From assembly GCA_031216445.1 (NCBI GenBank), contig CM062200.1, positions 4,787,501-4,851,500 on the forward strand: a stretch of DNA of 64,000 bases. Reading direction: 5' to 3'. The position numbers and the translations under genes were made by a program. Below the pieces are notes generated by a model. It was not told the DNA's origin. It saw only the letters and a list, made by a program, of their open reading frames with translations, and searched no databases. Below are positions 25,013 to 37,348 of the stretch, piece by piece. How positions within the stretch are numbered: position 1 is the stretch's first letter; each line of letters begins with the position of its first letter. The DNA comes from Lateolabrax maculatus. Lineage: Eukaryota > Chordata > Actinopteri > Acropomatiformes > Lateolabracidae.

Positions 25013-25513
25013 TTTAAAGCTGCATTAATTGTTTTTTTTTTTAACACTTGCAGGCAGAAATACAAAACACATCACTGACATATTTCACCTATAAAGTTGT
25101 TATCTGGTTTCTGCCCATGGGATGAATAGCTCTGTTTTGGTCTCCACCAGCTCTTTTTGGGAATATCTGGCTCTTTAGCTGCTAAACTCTCCACTGTGTT
25201 TGTCAGCTTTGTTTTGTGATAGGCAGGTAGTGTACAGTGGGTTTATCAGAGCTTTGTTGCAGAAAACAGCTGCCTGCTCTGAGCAAAAACGGGGTTGAAG
25301 AGAGCAGGTGGACTTAACCAAAACAACAAAACGGTGTCCAATAAAACAAAACAATGAGCTTAAAGTCACTAAAAAGTGCCATAGAACTTAGGGGAACAGC
25401 AGAATTGTTAGATAGTTGTTTGTAGGTTTGTCACTATGAGCAACATCTTTGACATTACACATAATAATGTGTTCAACTGTTTGTATAAAAATATTTTTCA
25501 GTGCAGCTTTAAA
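25013..25513. mobile_element. Complete nonautonomous DNA transposon (MITE) with TTTAAAGCTGCA termini
   Basis: The element is bounded by a perfect 12-bp terminal inverted repeat, TTTAAAGCTGCA at 25013-25024 and TGCAGCTTTAAA at 25502-25513. It spans 501 bp. The interior (ATCTGGCTCTTTAGCTGCTA, ACTCTCCACTGTGTTTGTCA, GGGGTTGAAGAGAGCAGGTG) matches a repeat I recognise in percomorph fishes. No transposase frame. Target-site duplication is not clear. The terminal TTTAAAG resembles that of the intron 1 element, which may indicate a shared superfamily. Confidence 0.75.
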
Positions 25514-28500
25514 GAAAAACTTTCACGAAACCAAACTAAAAACTCAAGTTTGCTGTGATTGATTTTGGAACTAGTGGATATTTTCAAGGCTGTAAAACTT
25601 ACTTTCATTGCAAAAAAAAAAAAAAGTTGTTGCCACTCATTTTTGCCTTCCTCTATATTAGAAAATGAGCCACAGCACAGATAGCAGCAAGTGTGATGAA
25701 CTCTAAATGAGAGAGGAAACATAAAGAATTGGCACCGGCTTCAGAAAGCCATTCAGGTTTTGTCAATATTATACTTTAAAGTGGATTTCCTCCCTAAAAG
25801 CAATAACACTTTGTGCAAGCAAGGTACCAGCGTGGGAGGGAGGTTCAGTCACGACCAACTCCTTAACACACTCTCATTCCAGACTTAACTGTCTCCCAAA
25901 ACCCTTGTTTCCTTGTCCTAACATCTCCAGTCCTTCATTTTAATGTGATCCAAACCACTAGCAGAGACTCCTCCAACAGCGTGTCTGGAACAGGCTGGAA
26001 TTCCAGCTGCAGTCAAAGAGTGCACTTCCTAATTAAAAAGACAAAGCTGCTCCAGTGATACCCATGAAGAAGTTTGCCCTCAGCTGAACCTTGTCTGTGA
26101 TTTTTCTACATCCATTTTTGCTTCTAAACACACTGTTAGTTCTTACAAAATCTCCAAAAATGGATATTATGCGATCCTGGTGGCATTATGTGTGGCTGTT
26201 TTGTTTCACTTGTTTTCTGCGAGATACCACATATAATCTCTTCTTGCTTTATTCCCAAGGCTGAGAAGGGTGACCTCTGGATTTTGGTTTCTTTTTGTAC
26301 TTGACAAGCTGCCAGTAAACACTTAGTTTATGGAAAACCTCTTGGAAGAATCTGGCAATGGGAACCACTTCAGGTCAGGAAATGTTGCAAAAACTGTACA
26401 GCTGAAAAATAAAATACAGTTTACAGACAGTATTTTCACCAGACTTTGTGATCTACATTCAAGCTTCAAAAAAGTATACAAATGTTGCAATGATAATACA
26501 AGTTAATAAAAGCATCACCTTCCGTTTCCACTTGAAAAGAAAAACACAACCCATGGGAAAAACAAATCATACATCTACAGCTGAAAAACTGTTATGCTTT
26601 GGGTGTAATCAGAAACACTTGTCAGTAAAATCCTGCATGTGTCTAACTGACATTCCTCACACTTAGCAGCAGAGGTCAAAACACATCTTAACAAAATAGG
26701 TAAAGGTCTGCAGGGCGAGATTTCCGACACGGCATGTTGCTGGTTTGTCGCAGGAGAAGGTGCATCCACACTGTGTGTTCATTTTGATGATCTGGACAAT
26801 TTTGATGATCTGTTAAATGACCACAGCAGATTCAGATTTTTATCAGCAAATTTAATTTTGTGGAAGGAAATGTAGGGTTTACATTAGAATTAAGTGACTA
26901 AACACAGGTGCAACCAGACACAGCAGCAATGTGTAAAAGGGAGAGTGAAGACAACCATTTTCAAGCTCTTAGGGTGTTGGGCTGCTGTGGGACGGATTGA
27001 GGTGTAACAGTGTGTGCTGTACAGGTTCCTGTTTCACATTTTACACTGTTAAATCATGACATTGGTTCTGTCTTTGACTACTAAACAGCTCATATTTTTC
27101 CGTCTTTGAGAAAGAAGCCTGCAAAGATTAAGACAAATGTTCAACATTATTCTTTCTCAAATCTTAAGGGTACCATATTTATCACAGCACAATATCACAT
27201 GCAGAAAGAGGAATGCAAAAGAGGAATCCATCATAAATCACAGCTCCATTTTTGTTCATTAAGATGGGAGCAGCCAGCCAGTGTAAGCGCAGGTGTTCTC
27301 AACCTGCAGGCAATTCTTTATAACAACATTTTGATAATCAGCAGCAAGAGTAACAAAAGCCTCAGACTATCAAACATGTCTGTGTTGTGCTCCAAGGTAT
27401 CCAGCTAGAGACAATGTGCCACAAGGGGAATAAACACACACACACACACTCATCATTTTTGCGCATCTCCTCTGAGAGTGAAACAAAGTTGAAAATGTGC
27501 TTCTCTTCTTTGTTCTTTTCCAATTTTGCATTACTCCATAATGACCATAACCACTGACCCAAAAATCCCCCTTTTACTGATTAGGGACTCGGCTTTTGTC
27601 CCCAAAGTGCACAAGCCGTCCCCGATCAACTGGTCTTAAGTCTGGTGTGTGTCCCTGACAGTGACTTAACACACACACACACACACACATATTCACTGAA
27701 AAGGTGGCTTCTCAACCTTGCTACCATCTAACACACAGCTGTTTTTCATTGAGAGGTCAGAACTTGTTTTCCATTTTAGTTTAAATCAAATTAGTCCGAC
27801 AGCAGTTATAGTCCCTTCAAAGTGCGCACACACCTCAATCTGGACAACAGAAAGTTTGCGCACACACATTCACTGCAGATTCCTACCCTGCACAGGGTTC
27901 TTGTTGAAGGTGCACACGATGTCTTCGGACTTGAAGCACAACTACATAGATACACAAACAGGCAAACACCGCAGTGTGTTGTATATGTTGTCTAATGTTC
28001 TTCCTGTGACTTGCTGACATAGTGAACTTCAGAAAAGCAGGAAAAAGTCTTCTCCTCTGTCCATCTGGAATTGTAGACATCCTTTTACTTTCCTTACTTA
28101 ATTCACAACTTCAAGACAGCATGCATTTCTGAGTGTTGTTTTTGTAGGAGTGCTGGCGGTTAAGCTTGTATTTGCAGCACAGGAGGCCGTCACAACAGCG
28201 CTCAAGTCCTATAAAGTATCCCAGGATTCCTGAGTACGGAATCTCCATCTACTCCTCTTGTCTTCCTCTCGCCAAAGTAACTGTCCTGTGAATGCCAGAT
28301 AATGACTATCCCACCTGGCACAAATGTCCCAAAAAGAAACAGAATCAAGTTGGGAAAGAAAAAAAAATAAATCAGTGCGATTCGTTATGCCAAGGCTGAT
28401 ATAGCATATATACGTATTAGGCGATTTCGTACGGATTTCTCTTGAGTTTTGAATTGCAGTCTCTGAGTAGTCAGGTGGAGCTTTGGTAAGGAATGAGAAA

Positions 28501-31500
28501 AAACAAGATGACAGAGTGTCTATTTTCTCTTGAAAGCCGCAGGCGTTTGACTGACACTGCAACACATATACTGCATGCTACACATCAGCAGTGTTTTTCG
28601 CCCCTTCACAGAAAGACGTGTTTAATATTCTTAAGTAGCTGAGTAAATATTTGGCATAAGGAAGCACTTGATTCAGGCAGGACGATTCAAGTCAGACACC
28701 GGATGGGAAAGGGACATGAAAGGGGCCCTTCATGAATCCGACTGGCCTCTGGGTCAAGTTTCAAACAACCAGTCCCGTCATCCCACAAACTCACTTACAC
28801 ACACACTCTTCTGGTGTATGTGCATATTAAGCTTTAGATGCACATTCACACAAAACACACTGAAAACCATGTGTAAAATGTTTAGTGTGGAGACATGTTC
28901 CTCATAACGTCGGGCGATTGGTAGTTTATTGTAAAAACTCAGGAATTCACCCTAATGAAAGCTTTAATGCTCTGTAAATGGGGTGAAATGAACCCAGAGG
29001 TCTTTTGAAAGACAAAGACCATCAGGAAGATGCACCAGTGCAGAGCTTCTGTAGTAGCTAACACATGATAGAACATAGAGGGTTACATACAGTAACATAT
29101 CTGGAGGTGGAAACTTTTTTGAGCGAAATAACTAGATATGTTTCCAAAAATTGGAGCTTGTCGATCATTTATTTGAATAGTTTTAAACATCTAAATCACA
29201 GAACCAAGACTTTAATCTGAAGCGTTATCAAAATCCTCAGCCTTTACCAACCCTGTCAGTCTATAGATAAAGTTGGTTGATGTCAGAGCTGTGTTTATAT
29301 GGACATTGCTGGTCTGGACAGCTGAACAGAGACAGTGTCATGCTGGTAAATGCGATCACTGATGCAAAGCAAATGTTCGAAATCCTGTATATCATAAGTG
29401 TATGTGAATTTGTTTACTGGAACTTGCTTCCCATCAGGATACTGTTGAGAGACTTTGGGATTCAAGCATACGGAACATTGATCTTAAAGCTTCACAGAGC
29501 TGCAGACACAGAAACCCCCCACTGGGTTTTTATGAATTCCGTCCTGAGAAGAATTCAATCTGTAGTTGTTACTAAGTTGGACATGTCTTACTAACATGTT
29601 TGTTTGATCTACTGCAACAAAATGTGCTTATTTTATAGAATTTATAACTGATTGATTCCATTAACGTGTTGCTGTTGGTCATATGTTTCAGTTCACCAGT
29701 ATGACATCATTACCTAATTAGGAAATGGACTCCTGTCTGTTTTATTGGCCACCCAGGGCTGTTGTAAATGCACCTGGTACAAGCGGTATTCCACTGACTT
29801 GAATCTGGTGGGCAGGCCGTGGTGCTGCTCGGCCATTTATCACAACAGGAGGAGAAGAATTAGGAAGAGAGAGCGAAAGAGCACAACATGAAAGCTGATT
29901 CAACCACCTGTATTCCCAATTGCTGTGCAGTTCCTCTCTCAGTGGCTCACACTGCACAGATAATTCTCGCTATGCAAATGTTTTTTGGTTGAAAAGAAAT
30001 TATTGATCATAGATCTGAGAAATGTGGCACCAGGCAGGAAATACGGAGTGGTGGTGAGGAGGCACGGGGCAGGTTTAAATGAGAAAAGCAAAATGAATTA
30101 TGCAAGTCTCTAACACATCCACCTTTTCCTCATTATGTGGAGCCATCTGAGTGGTAATTAAATTCATGCACTGATAGGATTCCCTCGTTTTCTGCCACCG
30201 TGCTTTTCTTATGCACTTTGTCATTCTGGCACTTTCCAAAAAGAGGAGGGGGATTCAGCGTTGGAGGGCTGCTGTAACAACTGAACCACTCACGAAACAA
30301 GCTTCTTGGTCATATTTTTACTTGCTTTATTCTGGGTTTTTTAAAATTTAATTTAATTCTTTAACTTTAGAAACTATCAGTGGTCCTGCTTCAAATTGCA
30401 ATCAGAAATACAAACTAATGGAATATTTGAACTCGTACTCACTTTCTGTTTAACACAGGCAGAGTGAAAAATACACCGTTTGAAATAAAACCTCATTCCA
30501 ATGCATCTAATGAGTTCTTAGTTATAATTTGGTTATAAAATGGTTATAATTTAAATAATGTTATCATCATTATGAATCGGATTATGATGACTGTAATTGG
30601 AGAGTGTAATCTTATAACATCTAATTATCACTCCCTATGCTACATCCCTGTATTGGTGGGTGGGTGGGTGGTGGTTGGGGAAATGATGAGCAGACCATCA
30701 CCACTATACAGGCGGCCCAGACTGTCAGGGTAATGTGTAGAACAGCTTTGTCCCCATAGATAAGAGCGGCATTCAGGAATGTACCATATTTCTCTGCCTT
30801 ACAAGACCCTTTAGACTACAGCTGCCAAGACTCTGTCATACAACCAGCCATGCACACTGACCTGCAGCCAGGAAGGTCCTCCTCTGGCCTTGAGGCTATC
30901 ACAGGGTGTGTGAAACTAGCTGGTTTCCACTAAGAATAGAACATTTTCTCAGAGAATAAGGGATGGTTCATAGTCATTACAGAAAGTGTGTGACAGGGAT
31001 ATAAAAGGTTAAATATACTTCATATTCAAACCAATTTATATCGCAGAGAGACTGTTATAGTGTCACTTTACATGGATCTGAAAAAGAGAAAGTGCAAGGT
31101 TCTGATGGAGGATATAAAGACAAGAATAAAGTGTAAAGCTGACACAAAATAACTTAGCCAAGAACATTTCAGCTGGATTCTATTTAATATCTGAACCACA
31201 CAGAGTAAAATATTTGTTTCTTATGATTAAAAACCAGTTGTATTTTATTTTATTATGACAGTAGACCTAGATGTCCAGGAATGTAAACTGGAGTTACAGC
31301 GAATGCAACAGTATTGAGCAGGATTAGGTTATGGTTTATGATTAGGTCAATCGGAATAAATGTCAGACAGACTGGGGACAACTCTTCAATGGAAATGGCA
31401 TTTTATGGTGTTGTCTGTTTTTGTATCCATAATTTCACCATGTGTCTGCAATTTCGGTTTGCCAGAGGGGCTCAAAATGGACAAGTAAGTATTTTTGTTT

Positions 31501-31900
31501 TCCATGTTTCCTTCGTGAATGAAAGCTGCAGTTGCCGTTAAATTTACAGCCACTGGAAACGAAATGATCATACCTACAATAAAAAAGTTTTTTTTCTTTA
31601 AGGAATTTTGGTTTAGAAATTTAAGCATTGTTGACATGGGCTGTTCGTGTTTTCCCCAGTCATTCACAGACTTCCAACTACAGGGACCAAGCTGCAAATC
31701 TGCATCTGATGGTAAAAAATTGCCTCAAAACCCAACATTATTTCAGCAGGGAGGAGGAGACAGTCCATTTTACAAATTGACTCCTTTAGGACATTGCGGT
31801 CTTGCAATATCCTCGCCTCCCCCATACACTCCTCTGTTGGGAGATACACTTAAAGCAGGAAACCGATCCTGCAAACCCAGGCATGGATTTATGACGTGGA
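25514..31900. other. Gene-free stretch
   Basis: It holds short CA tracts (about 27436-27450 and 27670-27689), an 18-bp tandem duplication at 26781-26812, and a G-rich tract at 30656-30680. Open frames here are short and lack recognisable domains. Nothing else is supported. Confidence 0.6.
30656..30680 (+). other. G-rich tract with quadruplex potential
   Basis: GGTGGGTGGGTGGGTGG is followed by TGGTTGGGG, giving four runs of three or more G on the + strand. The last loop is 8 nt, slightly beyond the usual limit of 7. Confidence 0.45.
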
Positions 31901-31911
31901 GGCAAGTGTGA

Positions 31912-32196
31912 CTGAACAAGGCCTATTCCCATCTGGGCTGGAAGCCACTGCCGTACTTGGAGATTTATGACGAGGATGACACAGCTGATTACTCTCGGTT
32001 ACTGAAGAGAATTGGACATGGACCGGCTTCAGGGAGGTTTAGTGTGTGTATTTGTGTTTATGATATGGCAAATAGAAGCACAGTAACCCAGTTTTGTTTG
32101 ATTTGTTCTTCGTCAAACATCCATGACCTCCATCACCCAAATTTCCCATGGACAAACATAACGGGCAACCTGACTTATGAAAAAAACAGTGGTTGA
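31912..32196 (+). other. Exon-like open frame of unknown nature
   Basis: After TGA at 31909 the frame is open for 94 codons. Its first part, including AYSHLGWKPLPYLEIYD and DDTADYSRLLKRIGHGP, has a balanced hydrophilic composition that looks more protein-like than the other open frames nearby. I do not recognise the sequence, and no convincing partner exon or promoter was seen. It could equally be a conserved non-coding block. Confidence 0.2.
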
Positions 32197-35100
32197 ATTA
32201 AGGGACAGAGGAATAAAAGAATGAAAAATAAATAAATAAACGAATAAATAACACATCCAGACTAATGGAAAAAACACATTGAATGTTGTGCATGCAGTCT
32301 CTGGATGTGAAGAAATGTGGAGACTTTGCTGTGACCCCATAAACCACATGTGCTGTGGACTTTTCCTTATTCCTCTTGACAAATTTGTGGGCTCGGCGTT
32401 ACGCTGTGGCCAAATCCTGGACTTTGAGAGTTCAGCCAAACCAAATAATGGCTGCACAACGGCTGAGGAGTTGTTATGACCCCTCTGACCCTGTCTGGAG
32501 CATGCTTCTGGATTACGGTCCCGGACACACTTCAACAGCAAACTGCAGAGTGTCACCTTGTCCGATGCCACATGAAATGGCTTTCTGCCCACACGCCAGG
32601 CGCTGCCAGCCACCACACCAAGATAATAAAGTCGAATGAAAAAAATGCTCTCGTTCTCACCCGCTCAATAAATCACCGTGAGGTCAAGTTCAAGTGAAAA
32701 CAGCAAATAAAAAAAAGCGAAGCCAGATGTTTGTCTGTTTTCCTTGAACTATCATTAAATGGATGTAATGAGATTCAAGTGAGATCAGCATTTGGTTAAC
32801 GCAGCATGTATTCCAGTCTGAGCATCCTGTGCATTATTAAAAAGCACACAATGTTCCTCGACTATATCATAAAGTAGGGTAACATGTATATTTGATTTGG
32901 TTTAATGTTAGGAGGAAGTAGTCTATGCATGTCAGGAAAGACAAAGGACAGATGTATACATCGCTTGACATCAACTTGGAAGAAGTGTGGTTTTCTCACA
33001 AACCACTTGCCGCTCCCAAATCCTACTTTTAGGCCTTTGGGAGGCATAGAGTCCATTCCATGGGTCTCATTCCTCTTAGCTGTTTGGATGAGACTTTGGG
33101 TGAAAAGGGTTTCTCTGTGTGATTCATGAGCCATGGCCAATTAGAGGCTTAGCCTTGGAGGCCCACAAAGACACCCCTGATCCCAGACATAAACATTGGC
33201 AGCCATAGGCCCTGAAGATACCTGTTGTCCATGTAAAGAGGGCAGGCCTCCGGCCGGCAGCTGGGGAGGACAACAGATCTCCTCTGGAGGTTTTGGATGC
33301 TTCGCCGACTCAGAATACCTTTAAAAAGAAGCCGGGTAGGATTTTGAAAGAGAACAAGTCTGTCCCACATGGAAATTCCATGGGCTGTGTCGGTATTCCA
33401 GCATGGTGCCATCCCAGCCGGGAAAGGGTGGTGGACGACTGCTCCATCTGACACCCTGTGGTTGACAAGCTACAGGGCACCAGCCAGGGGCTCATTAGAC
33501 AAACTATGACAACAAGATGTTGCCCTTGAAAATCAATTATAAACAGGGGAACGTCTCTGCATCTGTTTCTGCTTGGAGTTATGCAGCACTGTCTGCCTCC
33601 TTCTGTTTTTTTAGAAGGCCTGACTCCACTGCCATTCAGATGGTCATCCCTGTGGGATTAGTGATGGCACTAAAGCCTCTGGGACAGTGCTTGTAAATCA
33701 GAGCAGATGAACTGGGGCGATGACAGGTCTGGGAGGCCTCCGTTATTTGACTACGCCATTTATTGGGGCTTCCTGGGAGGGGGTTGTCTCATTTTAGGCG
33801 CTTAGTGCATTCGAGACATGTAAAATTAGAATAAAAAATTATTTGGCCATTTTGTGAGGGCCATATGTAGGCAGCAGGCAGTTTGCACAGAGTCACAGGG
33901 CCTTTCTTAATAACGTCTATAAATGACCCTTCAGCACTTTGCTTACACAACCTGGGGCCCATGCTACCTTCAATTGATCCAACATGTCACCTTTTCACCA
34001 CTAAGCGCCAAGAGCTGTGTTTTAAATAGAAAACTAAGTAAATTCCTGGACCCTTGAAATTGCTAAAGAGACCCGTTTTCCTCTTGCCACACCAACTTCA
34101 CAATAAACCAGACAGCCAGAGATCCTAACACTGCGCTAGCCCATCAATCTTACTGACATCTGCTTTCCACTTTAGAATTATTTGTCTTTGCTCTCCTTGA
34201 AAGTAAAATATGCTATTTTGGAACCATTTGGCTAAAATAACAAAGGATTTTAAATGATCGTTAGTTATTTGGTGAAGAAAAACACAGGCCCATATCTATG
34301 TATTACTACAGTCTTCACTCCCATTTTTAGAATGCTTCACATATGGTGTAATATTATTCAGTAAATATTCCTGTTTTTATTTCAAGCTCATTTGTCAGAG
34401 CTATACCCAGCCTACACATATTAAAAGGTTAAGTCATGTTTTAATGTGACTCCAAAAAAACAAAAATTCCAAACCCATCCTGCAACAACCCACCACTTCA
34501 TGGGCTAGCACTCCCTGGCTGACATCAGCCTGCTTTTACTCTGATAAACTATATGTCGTCACCCTACACAATACAAGCCATGAAACCTTTTGTGTCTTTG
34601 TTTCTCTCTGGAGAGGATGTTTATGGCCATTTCATTTTTTCAAGATGCAGTGAAAGGAGCGTGATAAAAGGCCCCCACATGGAGACCACCACCAGAGCTA
34701 GAAAAACTGTAAAGATCCTTTGAAAGACCCCTTTGGGTTGAACAGACCTCACTAACTCCTCCTATTGTTACTGAGCCATTCCACTCCATTTTGTCCATCT
34801 GTTCTTCAGGTCCTGTCTTCTGGTCCACCTTATGGACAGAAGGCATTAAAAGCATGTTTAGCTTTGTCTTTATCCCTCGAGGGCATCGTGCAATTATCTA
34901 AACAAGTAGAACTTCTTGACAAAGGAGAACAACACACCAAATCCTAGATAAAAAGGTGTCAGTATGTCTTGTGGTATTTCACCACAAACTCTTTGTAATT
35001 TGTATTTTCCACCTTTATATTAAAGATATATATGTAATGAACACGCAAATAAAAATGCCACACTATTGGTCAGGCAGAGGGATAAGGAGGGCTCGTTCCT

Positions 35101-37146
35101 TGGAATTGATTCCCCTGAGTTAATCCAACTCACACTCTTTGGTAGGGAATAAACTAGTCCTTGATGCAACAAACAAATATTATTACATTCCAGTCCAGAG
35201 GAGGAGCGGCAGCTGTGGACTCATGAATGTGCCTGTTGGTTAACGTGAGGCCCTGACATTCTGTTAAGGATGTCAGTCATCTGTGGTGGCATAGCTTACA
35301 GATTGCTATACAAAAGATTATGGTTTGACGCAGTGCCCTGCACAGCCATAAACTTGGCAGGTTTGATCCCTCAGAAACAGTAATTCTGCAGCCCTGGAGA
35401 AGCAAAATGTAGCAGACATGGAACATTGAAATTATACAACATTACCCGAGAAAAAAATACATAATATGGTCTAAAACCAAGCAATAAACCTCCCTTTCAA
35501 CACTCACATTATAAACAAACCCAAAGAGAAAGACTGAGGACAGTGTGGAATGAAATCTTGAACAGCACATAATGGTTATCTCCTGTAATAAAGGTGCTCT
35601 TGTGCTGGATCTGGGATGGGCTTGTGTGTATTGTTGGCATTCATCAGCCCCTGCATCTTGATGGTGCATGGAGATTACACTATGTAATCTTAGCAGGGAA
35701 GGAGGAGCTGGCAGTAGAGTGGGATGAATGAGATGAATCAGGTGAATTGGATCCTCAGCTTGGATTGCAGTGGGATTTGAGTTCATAACACCTGTGATTG
35801 TAAAGGACATTGCATCATGACCATTCATAAAACAAATGATACATGTCATATGATTCTGTGCATATTAAATACTGAATAATGAACCACACCTGTACAGTAC
35901 ATGGCAATTGTAGAATGAGATTTCCTTCAATTTAATTTGCAAATAATAAAAAAGGAATGTTTTTTTTCTTTATATTGAATATGAGCTCTAGAATCAGAGC
36001 AGCATAATAATCATCCTCCTGGGTCAGTAAAATGTTATTGTTCAAGGAAATGAAACAGTGCGCGGAGACAGACAATCATACCGTTTTATTATCTTTGTTT
36101 CAATAAAGCAAAGGCTGCAAAGTGAAAGCAGTGGAAAGGGTATTAATCAGAAGGTTTCCATCTTGTTGGCCGTGGCAGCCAGGGACAACGAGATGATCAT
36201 ACACATAAATAACAGGCCAAACAGCTGGGCTAGTCAGAGGACGTGCAAGGGCAGGAGGCAAAAGGCCAGACATTGAATTAGACGGCAATTTTGAATTAAA
36301 TGAATCCCATCTTCAACTCAGATTTATGGTCAGTGACAGAGGTCGTCTGGTAACTTGACCTCTGAAAAAAATAAAACTCCAACTGGTGTTTATTACAAGT
36401 AAACAAATTTTGTTACACATCACTTTAATTCAGCTGGACTGATGAGGTTCTACGGGTGTTACAAAATCTTTAAAAGGAGCCTCGCTGGAAATACATTTGC
36501 TCTCTCTTGAAACTAAAGTATCAAATCATTACAATAACATACTACTACAGACACGATTGTTTGGAATGGGAAAAGGCAAGGTTTTCTCCACTGAAAAATG
36601 AATGTAGCCTACTTTTATTAAGTTAAATTTTAAACCTCAGTGAAAAAGAGTAGAGCCAGTATTTCACATAGCAAATGTAATACATTTAATTAATTCCAGC
36701 TTTCATTCTATTCAAGTGTCCCGTAAGCCATGACACGGGGACAATGAGCCAGCACGCACAATACCAGGGTCCTGAAACTGAAGCAGCTAAAGGGCATCCA
36801 GCCATCTTTAATAATATGTACACCAGATTTTTTATACTGTGACATGTCAAAATGTCTTCTGTGAAAAAAATCTGAATGAACATTTTCCAATGTCACAGTG
36901 TCATGTAAGGACTGAAAAGTAGGATCCACTGAAACCATTGAAAAAAAGAGTATTATTTAAAAAAGCAACACCTTACAATGTATAAGTCTTTTTATTATCC
37001 CCTTGTTTATTTATTAGTTATTTTGCGCTGTTATTTTTTAAAATATAATTCTAAATTAGATATTAGTTCATATAAGAAGTAATTTTACCATAATTATATA
37101 GAAATGCCCACTTTGGTATAATCATCAATACTCATTAGATTCAGGG
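32197..37146. other. Gene-free stretch upstream of cox10
   Basis: A 167-codon minus-strand frame at 32113-32616 has no recognisable motif. The block 33560-34030 is listed separately. The last few hundred bases (36940-37140) are very AT-rich. No gene or mobile element is recognised. Confidence 0.55.
33560..34030. other. Candidate conserved non-coding element
   Basis: Unique, repeat-free sequence with ACGTCTATAAATGACCC, GAGGGCCATATGTAGGC and CGCCATTTATTGGGGC, which resemble posterior HOX/CDX and MADS-type cores. It lies about 3.3 kb upstream of the cox10 promoter. Function is inferred. Confidence 0.3.

Positions 37147-37190
<44 letters not shown>
37147..37190. repeat. (ATT)n microsatellite just upstream of the cox10 promoter
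   Basis: About 14 uninterrupted copies of ATT/TTA end roughly 45 bp before the CRE. It marks the boundary between AT-rich intergenic DNA and the CpG-rich promoter and is likely length-polymorphic. Confidence 0.95.
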
Positions 37191-37204
37191 CGATGGTTTC
37201 TATT

Positions 37205-37340
37205 TTAATATCGCCTGCAGCACGCGGACCGCCTGACGTCACGTACCCCGGAAGTGTTTCTCTCCGCCCGACGAGGTCAAAATGGCGGCTCGCTGCGTGT
37301 GAAGGGGTCGAAACGAGAACCGGCTTTATGATCCGAGAAC
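37205..37340 (+). promoter_or_regulatory. cox10: cox10 CpG-rich promoter and 5' UTR
   Basis: CpG density rises sharply against the AT-rich flank. Visible motifs in order are a perfect CRE palindrome TGACGTCA (37234-37241), an ETS/GABPA (NRF-2) site CCGGAAGTG (37248-37256), and a YY1/TISU-like CAAAATGGCGGC (37278-37289) overlapping an AGGTCA half-site. ETS/NRF-2, CRE and YY1 sites are typical of nuclear genes for oxidative phosphorylation. There is no TATA box at a sensible distance. The exact start of transcription cannot be seen, but such promoters usually initiate close to the YY1 element. Confidence 0.8.
37282..37302 (+). other. Upstream ORF 1 in a TISU/YY1-like element
   Basis: ATG at 37282 opens a six-codon reading frame (MAARCV) ending at TGA 37300-37302. 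Context is strong, with A at -3 and G at +4. The surrounding 12-mer CAAAATGGCGGC differs at one position from the TISU consensus SAASATGGCGGC, which drives initiation on very short 5' UTRs. It is out of frame with cox10 by two bases. If transcripts start just upstream, ribosomes would meet this ATG first. Whether it is in the mature mRNA depends on the unmapped start site. Confidence 0.6.
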
Positions 37341-37348
37341 ATGTATAA
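37328..37348 (+). other. Upstream ORF 2 overlapping the cox10 start codon
   Basis: A second six-codon frame (MIREHV) starts at 37328 in weak context (T at -3, A at +4) and stops at TAA 37346-37348. That is five bases past the cox10 ATG. Ribosomes that use it terminate over the true start region, so it could lower cox10 translation or allow local reinitiation. Confidence 0.5.

Noticed and set aside
32113..32616. 167-codon minus-strand frame
   Set aside because: No recognisable domain; the hydrophobic Phe/Leu/Tyr-rich end is translated A/T-rich sequence (AATA repeats).
1..37200. A neighbouring HS3ST3-type sulfotransferase gene expected from mammalian synteny
   Set aside because: No sulfotransferase-like exon was found on either strand; the neighbour must lie outside the window.
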